In this document: positions 30,848 to 36,738 of the stretch, piece after piece
Layout of the letters: each line of letters begins with the position of its first letter
How positions within the stretch are numbered: the stretch's first letter is position 1
Assembly: GCA_900763175.1 (NCBI GenBank)
Contig: CAAFJI010000274.1
Location: 1 to 36,738 of the forward strand
DNA from: Lachnospiraceae bacterium
Lineage (GTDB): Bacteria; Bacillota; Clostridia; Lachnospirales; Lachnospiraceae
Length of the DNA: 36,738 bases
Reading direction: 5' to 3'
Program-made: the position numbers and the translations under genes
The notes under the pieces: generated by a model
Databases searched by the model: none
What the model saw: the letters and a program-made list of their open reading frames with translations, nothing else
What the model was told of the DNA's origin: nothing

Positions 30848-33328
30848 TTATTTCTCAGCTGCCTCGCTGCTCTTCGTAACGGTAACCTTATCCAGATGCC
30901 AGATATCATCTACATACTCCTGGATCGTTCTGTCAGAGGAGAACTTGCCGCTGCAGGCGGTGTTCAGGAGAGCCATCTTTGCCCACTTCTTCTCGTCTTT
31001 ATAAGCAGCTTCCACTCTCTTCTGAGCCTCAGCATAGGATCTGAAGTCACCCAGTATGAAGTACTGGTCTGCTCTGGAGCAATTCTTTGTTGTAAGAAGA
31101 GAATCATAAATATCTCTGAACAGCTCTGTATCTCTGGAGAAAGTACCATTGATCAGCTGCATCAGTACCTGACGGATCTCAGTGTCTGTGTTGTAAATAA
31201 AGGTTGGATCATATCCGCCGTGGTTCTCATAGTTGATAATCTGATCAGCGCTCATACCGAAGATAAATGCGTTCTCCTGGCCAACCTCCTCAACGATCTC
31301 TACATTTGCACCGTCCATGGTTCCAAGTGTAAGAGCACCGTTCAGCATGAACTTCATGTTACCGGTACCGGAAGCCTCTTTACTTGCTGTGGAAATCTGC
31401 TCAGAAACATCTGCTGCTGCGAAGATCATCTCAGCGTTGGATACTCTGTAGTTCTCGATGAATACAACTTTAATCTTGCCGTTGATAGCCGGATCGTTGT
31501 TTACAACATCACCTACGCAGTTGATCAGCTTAATGATCTTTTTCGCACGCTCATAAGCTGCGGAAGCCTTTGCACCAAAGATAAAGGTTCTTGGATAGAA
31601 TTCCATCTCCGGATGTAATTTAATCTGGTTGTACAGATAGATTACATGAAGGATGTTGAGAAGCTGTCTCTTATACTCATGAAGTCTCTTAACCTGTACA
31701 TCGAAAATGGAATGAGGATCAACCTCCACACCATTGTGCTCCAGAATATATTTTGCAAGACGCTGTTTATTCTGGAATTTAATGTTCATAAACTCCTGAA
31801 GAGCTTTTTCGTCATCTGCATAAACTTTCAGCTTGCCAATCTGAGAAAGATCTGTAATCCAGTCTGGTCCGATGTGGTCTGTAACCCATGCAGCAAGATT
31901 CTGGTTTCCGTGAAGAAGGAAACGTCTCTGGGTGATACCGTTTGTCTTGTTGTTGAATTTCTCAGGCATCATCTCATAGAAATCCTTTAATTCCTGATTT
32001 TTCAGGATCTCTGTATGGAGTCTTGCAACACCGTTTACAGAGTAACCTGCAACGATTGCAAGGTGTGCCATCTTAACCTGTCCGTCATAGATGATTGCCA
32101 TCTTTTTGATCTTCTCGTAGTTTCCAGGATATTTATTCTGGATTTCGATAATGAAACGACGGTTGATTTCCTCGATGATCTGGTACACACGAGGAAGCAG
32201 TCTGGAGAACAGCTCAATCGGCCATTTCTCAAGAGCCTCAGACATGATGGTATGGTTGGTGTAAGCTACACACTTGGTAGTTACAGCCCATGCATCATCC
32301 CAGCCAAGACCTTCCTGATCCATAAGGATTCTCATAAGCTCTGCAACAGCCATAGTCGGATGCGTATCGTTCATCTGGAATACGACTTTCTCATGAAGCT
32401 TCCTGATATCGTCATGTGTCTTTTTGTATTTCTCGATTGCAGCCTGGATACTTGCAGATACAAAGAAATACTGCTGTTTCAGACGAAGCTCTTTACCAGA
32501 CATCTTGTTATCGTTCGGATAAAGAACGTTTACGATATCCTTTGCAAGATTCTCCTGCTCAACAGCCTTCTTATAATCACCTTTGTCAAAAGAATCAAAT
32601 CCAAACTGCTCAATAGCAGCTGCATCCCAGATACGAAGTGTATTTACCACATTGTTCTCGTATCCAACGATTGGCATATCGTATGGAATAGCCTTTACTG
32701 CCTGATATCCTTCGTGAACGAATTTGTTCTGACCGGTTGCCTGGTCATACTCAACTCTTACATATCCGCCGAAATGTACCTCTTTTGCATATTCCGGACG
32801 ACGAAGCTCGAATGGATAGCCGTTCTCAAGCCATGCATCCGGAACCTCAACCTGGTATCCATCTCTGATTTCCTGTTTGAACATACCATAACGGTAACGG
32901 ATTCCGCAGCCGTATGCACAATATCCAAGTGTTGCAAGAGAATCAAGGAAACAAGCTGCAAGTCTTCCCAGACCACCGTTTCCAAGTGCCGGGTCCGGCT
33001 CCTGATCCTCAAGTGCATTAATATCAATTCCAAGCTCCTCAAGAGCCTCTTTTACTTCACCATATGCGCCAAGGTTTAAAAGGTTATTTCCAAGAGCACG
33101 GCCCATCAGAAACTCCATGGACATATAGTATACGATTTTTGGATCCTGTGCTTCATAAGCATTCTGTGTATCAAGCCAGTTATCGATGATAACATCCTTC
33201 ACAGTGTAGCTTACAGCCTGGAAAAGCTGCTCCTGAGTTGCCTCTTCAAGCTTTCTGCGGTAAAGAAACTTAACGTTATCTTTTACACTTTTCTTGAAAG
33301 TTTCCTTGTCAAACTGTTTGTCAATCAT
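30848..33328 (-). CDS. glgP: Glycogen/starch alpha-glucan phosphorylase
   Basis: 826 aa, full length for the family. Seen: the N-terminal MEFLMGRALGNNL, PALGNGGLGRLAACFLDSLA, NDTHPTMAVAELMRIL, and the pyridoxal-phosphate site EASGTGNMKFMLNGA with Lys659, followed by LTLGTMDGANVEI. It releases glucose-1-phosphate from storage glycogen or imported alpha-glucans using phosphate. It is cytoplasmic. GGAGGGACAAA precedes the ATG. Monocistronic by layout, 170 bp after ileS on the same strand with a hairpin between. Confidence 0.97.
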   Translation of the reverse strand: MIDKQFDKETFKKSVKDNVKFLYRRKLEEATQEQLFQAVSYTVKDVIIDNWLDTQNAYEAQDPKIVYYMSMEFLMGRALGNNLLNLGAYGEVKEALEELGIDINALEDQEPDPALGNGGLGRLAACFLDSLATLGYCAYGCGIRYRYGMFKQEIRDGYQVEVPDAWLENGYPFELRRPEYAKEVHFGGYVRVEYDQATGQNKFVHEGYQAVKAIPYDMPIVGYENNVVNTLRIWDAAAIEQFGFDSFDKGDYKKAVEQENLAKDIVNVLYPNDNKMSGKELRLKQQYFFVSASIQAAIEKYKKTHDDIRKLHEKVVFQMNDTHPTMAVAELMRILMDQEGLGWDDAWAVTTKCVAYTNHTIMSEALEKWPIELFSRLLPRVYQIIEEINRRFIIEIQNKYPGNYEKIKKMAIIYDGQVKMAHLAIVAGYSVNGVARLHTEILKNQELKDFYEMMPEKFNNKTNGITQRRFLLHGNQNLAAWVTDHIGPDWITDLSQIGKLKVYADDEKALQEFMNIKFQNKQRLAKYILEHNGVEVDPHSIFDVQVKRLHEYKRQLLNILHVIYLYNQIKLHPEMEFYPRTFIFGAKASAAYERAKKIIKLINCVGDVVNNDPAINGKIKVVFIENYRVSNAEMIFAAADVSEQISTASKEASGTGNMKFMLNGALTLGTMDGANVEIVEEVGQENAFIFGMSADQIINYENHGGYDPTFIYNTDTEIRQVLMQLINGTFSRDTELFRDIYDSLLTTKNCSRADQYFILGDFRSYAEAQKRVEAAYKDEKKWAKMALLNTACSGKFSSDRTIQEYVDDIWHLDKVTVTKSSEAAEK

Positions 33329-33464
33329 TTTGTCCCTCCTGTAATGTATGATTCAGGCAAGCCGTCTCCTCATGAAACAAAGCTGCCAGAGTCTCAATCT
33401 TATTCGGTATGCTGCTATACATATTATTCCCTGCAGTGCTGGTATAGTTTAAAACACAATGTCA

Positions 33465-33483
33465 GGGGCAAAGGCTTTGCCCC
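33465..33483 (-). terminator. Hairpin terminator between ileS and glgP
   Basis: GGGGCAAA (33465-33472) and TTTGCCCC (33476-33483) form a perfect 8-bp stem with a 3-nt loop. On the minus strand the T-rich stretch TGTGTTTT follows 7 nt later, so termination of ileS is likely but the U-tract is not adjacent. Confidence 0.5.
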
Positions 33484-33498
33484 CGGCACTTTTTGCAA

Positions 33499-36400
33499 TT
33501 ATAACCTGGTAACACCAAGAGTAACCTTCTCTTTGTTGATGTTCCATTCTTTTACATAACCCTCAGTCTCACCATAAACAACTTCGTCAGCCAGAACCTC
33601 AGCTTTCAGCTCTGCCTCATTTGCCTTCATTGTCTCAACGATCTTATCGTTATCCTTTACAGAAACACGGATCTTATCCATAACCTCAAAGCCAGCCTCT
33701 TTACGCATGGTCTGTACCTTGCTGATGATCTCACGGACAAAGCCTTCCTCAATAAGCTCAGGTGTCAGGTTGGTATCCAGAACAACAGCAGTCTCGCCTT
33801 CTGTCTCTGTTACATAGCCCTCTGTCTGTGCGGTCTCGATAAGCAGATCCTCCTCTGCAAGCTCAACCTTGTTTCCATTGATATCAAGAACAAGTACGCC
33901 ATTTGTTTTCAGCTCATTCATAGCCTGGCTTCCGTTGATCTCAGCAAGTGCTGTACGGATTCCGCCAAGAAGCTTGCCGTATTTCGGTCCGACTGTACGG
34001 AGCTGCGGTTTGAAGCTGTAGGAAATGAAGGACTCCACATCATCCGCAAATTTCACTTCTTTTACATTCAGCTCATCTGCGATAATATCTGTGAAATACG
34101 TATCCATCTTCTTCGGTGCTTTCACATACATGGTTCCGATTGGCTGACGGTTCTTGATGTTTGCTGTATTACGGCAGGCACGGCCAAGAACGACAACCTC
34201 CAGAACTTCCTCCATACTTTCTTCCAGATCCTTGTTGATCCACTCTTCCTTTACTTCCGGGAAGTTACAGAGATGGATGCTCTCAGGAGCCGTTTTGTCC
34301 AGGGAACGAACAAGGTTCTGGTAAATATCTTCTGTCATAAACGGAATCATCGGAGCCGCTGCCTTGGCAACGGTTACCAGTGCAGTGTAAAGAGTCATGT
34401 AAGCATTGATCTTATCCTGCTCCATTCCCTTTGCCCAGAAACGCTCACGGCAGCGTCTTACATACCAGTTGCTCATCTCATCTACAAAGCCCTGGAGAGC
34501 TCTTGCTGTCTCCGGAATCTTGTAATCATTCAGATCCTCATCAACGGTCTTTACAAGTGTATTCAGCTTGCTAAGAAGCCACTTATCCATAACCGGAAGC
34601 TTATCATATTCAAGTGTATATTTGGTAGCGTCAAATTCATCAATATTTGCATAGAGTACAAAGAATGCATAGGTATTCCAAAGTGTACTCATGAATTTAC
34701 GCTGACCTTCCTGAACCGCTTTTCCATGGAAACGGTTCGGCAGCCATGGAGCACTGTTGATATAGAAATACCAGCGGATTGCATCTGCACCATAGGTTTC
34801 CAGTGCATCAAACGGATCAACTGCATTTCCTTTGGATTTACTCATCTTCTGGCCGTTCTCATCCTGTACATGGCCAAGAACGATAACGTTCTTATATGGA
34901 GCCTTGTTGAACAGAAGAGTAGACTCTGCAAGAAGGGAATAGAACCATCCTCTTGTCTGGTCAACAGCCTCTGAAATAAAGTCTGCAGGGAACTGCTGCT
35001 CAAAAAGTTCTTTATTTTCAAATGGATAGTGATGCTGTGCAAATGGCATTGCTCCGGAGTCAAACCAGCAGTCGATAACCTCCGGTACACGGTGCATAGT
35101 GCCGCCGCATTTCGGGCATTTCATGGTAAGCTCATCGATATATGGACGGTGAAGCTCTACTGTCTTGGCACGCTCATCACCGGTTTTCTCATAGAGATCC
35201 TGACGGCTTCCAATGGATTCCATATGGCCACAGCTGCACTCCCAGATATTCAGTGGAGTTCCCCAGTAACGGTTACGGCTGATTCCCCAGTCCTGAACGT
35301 TCTCAAGCCAGTCACCGAAACGGCCCTTTCCAATGCTCTCCGGAATCCAGTTGATGGTATTGTTGTTGCGGATCAGATCATCCTTAACAGCTGTCATCTT
35401 GATAAACCAGGACTCTCTTGCATAATAGATCAGTGGTGTATCACAGCGCCAGCAGTGTGGATAATCATGCTCAAATTTCGGAGCATCGAACAGTTTCCCC
35501 TCTTTGTCAAGGTCAGTAAGTACCATCGGGTCTGCCTTTTTAACAAATACCCCAGCGTATGGTGTCTCAGCAGTCAGATTGCCTTTTCCATCTACGAACT
35601 GTACGAATGGAAGATCATATTCACGGCCAACACGGCTGTCGTCCTCACCAAACGCAGGAGCAATATGAACGATACCAGTACCATCACTCATGGTTACATA
35701 GTTATCACATACTACATAGTGAGCTTTTTTTCCTTTAGATGCTACATAGTCGCCTGTGCATTTGAAAAGCGGCTCGTATTCTTTATATTCCAGATCTTTT
35801 CCTTTGTAGGTTTCCAGAACCTCGTATGCAGGCTCATCGTCTTTTGCAAGCTTGCCAAGTACTTTGTCCAGAAGGGCCTCTGCCATATAATAGGTGTATC
35901 CGTCAGCAGCCTTTACCTTACAGTAAGTCTCATCTGGGTTTACACAAAGTGCAACGTTAGACGGCAGTGTCCACGGTGTTGTGGTCCATGCCAGGAAATA
36001 TGTGTCCTCACCTATAACCTTGAAACGTGCGATTGCAGAGCGCTCTTTTACTAATTTATAGCCCTGGGAAACCTCCTGTGAAGAAAGAGGGGTTCCACAG
36101 CGTGGGCAGTAAGGAACGATTTTGAAGCCCTTGTATAAAAGCCCCTTGTTCCAGATTTCTTTCAGTGCCCACCACTCAGATTCAATGTAGTTGTCCTCGT
36201 AGGTTACGTATGGATGCTCCATATCAGCCCAGAAACCAACCGTTGAGGAGAAATTCTCCCACATTCCTTTGTATTTCCAGACACTCTCTTTACACTGCTG
36301 GATAAATGGCTCCATACCATATTCCTCGATATGTTCTTTTCCATCCAGACCAAGCTTCTTCTCTACTTCGAGCTCTACAGGAAGACCGTGGGTATCCCAT

Positions 36401-36651
36401 CCAGCCTTACGTGGAACCATATAGCCCTTCATCGCACGGTATCTTGGGATCATATCCTTGATAACTCGTGTAAGCACATGGCCGATATGCGGCTTGCCGT
36501 TTGCGGTTGGAGGTCCATCATAAAAAGTATAGGTTGGGCCTTCTTTACGATTTTCCATACTTTTTTCAAAGATATGGTTTTCTTTCCAGAATTCTTCTAC
36601 TTTTTTCTCACGGTCTACAAAGTTTAAGTTCGTATCAACTTTCTGGTACAC
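33499..36651 (-). CDS. ileS: Isoleucyl-tRNA synthetase, long IleS2-like type
   Basis: 1050 aa with a GTG start, backed by AGGAGG 9 nt upstream. Class I motifs: HIGH at 55-58 (GPPTANGKPHIGHVL) and KMSKS at 602-606 (KMSKSKGNAVDPFD). The editing domain lies between them, and the C-terminal tRNA-binding region runs from about 700. The length, the GWDTHGLPVE motif and KMSKSKGN rather than KMSKSLGN point to the eukaryote-like IleS2 branch, which in other bacteria tolerates mupirocin. It charges tRNA-Ile and edits Val-tRNA. No T-box leader sequence is visible in the 87 bp of upstream DNA in the window; it could lie beyond the edge. Confidence 0.96.
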   Translation of the reverse strand: MYQKVDTNLNFVDREKKVEEFWKENHIFEKSMENRKEGPTYTFYDGPPTANGKPHIGHVLTRVIKDMIPRYRAMKGYMVPRKAGWDTHGLPVELEVEKKLGLDGKEHIEEYGMEPFIQQCKESVWKYKGMWENFSSTVGFWADMEHPYVTYEDNYIESEWWALKEIWNKGLLYKGFKIVPYCPRCGTPLSSQEVSQGYKLVKERSAIARFKVIGEDTYFLAWTTTPWTLPSNVALCVNPDETYCKVKAADGYTYYMAEALLDKVLGKLAKDDEPAYEVLETYKGKDLEYKEYEPLFKCTGDYVASKGKKAHYVVCDNYVTMSDGTGIVHIAPAFGEDDSRVGREYDLPFVQFVDGKGNLTAETPYAGVFVKKADPMVLTDLDKEGKLFDAPKFEHDYPHCWRCDTPLIYYARESWFIKMTAVKDDLIRNNNTINWIPESIGKGRFGDWLENVQDWGISRNRYWGTPLNIWECSCGHMESIGSRQDLYEKTGDERAKTVELHRPYIDELTMKCPKCGGTMHRVPEVIDCWFDSGAMPFAQHHYPFENKELFEQQFPADFISEAVDQTRGWFYSLLAESTLLFNKAPYKNVIVLGHVQDENGQKMSKSKGNAVDPFDALETYGADAIRWYFYINSAPWLPNRFHGKAVQEGQRKFMSTLWNTYAFFVLYANIDEFDATKYTLEYDKLPVMDKWLLSKLNTLVKTVDEDLNDYKIPETARALQGFVDEMSNWYVRRCRERFWAKGMEQDKINAYMTLYTALVTVAKAAAPMIPFMTEDIYQNLVRSLDKTAPESIHLCNFPEVKEEWINKDLEESMEEVLEVVVLGRACRNTANIKNRQPIGTMYVKAPKKMDTYFTDIIADELNVKEVKFADDVESFISYSFKPQLRTVGPKYGKLLGGIRTALAEINGSQAMNELKTNGVLVLDINGNKVELAEEDLLIETAQTEGYVTETEGETAVVLDTNLTPELIEEGFVREIISKVQTMRKEAGFEVMDKIRVSVKDNDKIVETMKANEAELKAEVLADEVVYGETEGYVKEWNINKEKVTLGVTRL

Positions 36652-36738
36652 AGTAATTTACCTCCTGTTTAAATTATTTGTATCAGACACCTGAAAATAT
36701 GCAGGACGTTTATATACGCTGAAAAATATTTCCAGTGT

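Noticed and set aside
32015..33079. 354-aa plus-strand ORF
   Set aside because: Antisense to glgP, a complete and conserved gene.
35029..36054. 341-aa plus-strand ORF
   Set aside because: Antisense to ileS, inside its conserved catalytic and editing regions.
36652..36738. T-box leader of ileS
   Set aside because: Only 87 bp are present and no T-box antiterminator sequence was seen; it may lie outside the window.
1..36738. CRISPR array, tRNA or rRNA genes, insertion sequences
   Set aside because: No regularly spaced repeats, cloverleaf-like segments or transposase-like proteins were seen in the intergenic regions.

Overview
The window looks like a chromosomal segment of a spore-forming, Gram-positive anaerobe, most likely a Lachnospiraceae member (Blautia/Ruminococcus-like Clostridia). 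The grounds are moderate GC content, strong AGGAGG-type ribosome sites, sporulation genes (SipL-like, SpmA/SpmB), YesM/YesN-type two-component systems beside ABC sugar importers, and a domain-permuted GH3 glycosidase. The organism call is inference from gene content; no rRNA marker is present.

Layout. 1-2.1 kb (minus): SipL-like spore-coat morphogenesis protein and a PrcB-like lipoprotein. 2.1-5.5 kb (plus): PlsC acyltransferase and GH3 glycosidase. 5.6-13.7 kb (minus): an RbsA/RbsC/RbsB-type sugar importer, followed after a terminator-like hairpin by a YesN-type response regulator, a YesM-type kinase almost without an extracellular part, and an intact but catalytically degenerate tandem ABC protein. 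14.0-15.9 kb (minus): an AT-richer two-gene Septu-like defence cassette (PtuA ATPase and PtuB HNH nuclease) with its own promoter and terminator-like hairpin. 16.0-18.6 kb (minus): spmA-spmB, then a hypothetical protein and a GNAT acetyltransferase. 18.7-19.3 kb (plus): a nitroreductase, followed by about 340 bp without a gene that is packed with stem-loops. 19.6-28.6 kb (minus): sensor kinase, response regulator, Fbp/Afu-type ABC importer (ATPase, fused permease, binding protein), sorbose-phosphate-reductase-like dehydrogenase and a 1-phosphofructokinase-type kinase, probably one sugar or sugar-phosphate uptake and catabolism locus. 28.7-30.7 kb (plus): PIG-L deacetylase and a DUF362 ferredoxin-like protein. 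30.8-36.7 kb (minus): glycogen phosphorylase and isoleucyl-tRNA synthetase.

The main points for follow-up are: (1) a pseudo-ABC tandem protein translationally coupled to a kinase without an ectodomain, which suggests a transporter-like signalling module; (2) a kinase/regulator/ABC/dehydrogenase/kinase locus that may import phosphorylated sugars, with an exact 12-bp direct repeat at 20-bp period just upstream of the transporter genes, as expected for an AraC-type regulator; (3) the Septu-like pair; (4) the cluster of palindromes after the nitroreductase. All functional assignments come from reading motifs by eye; no database search was run.
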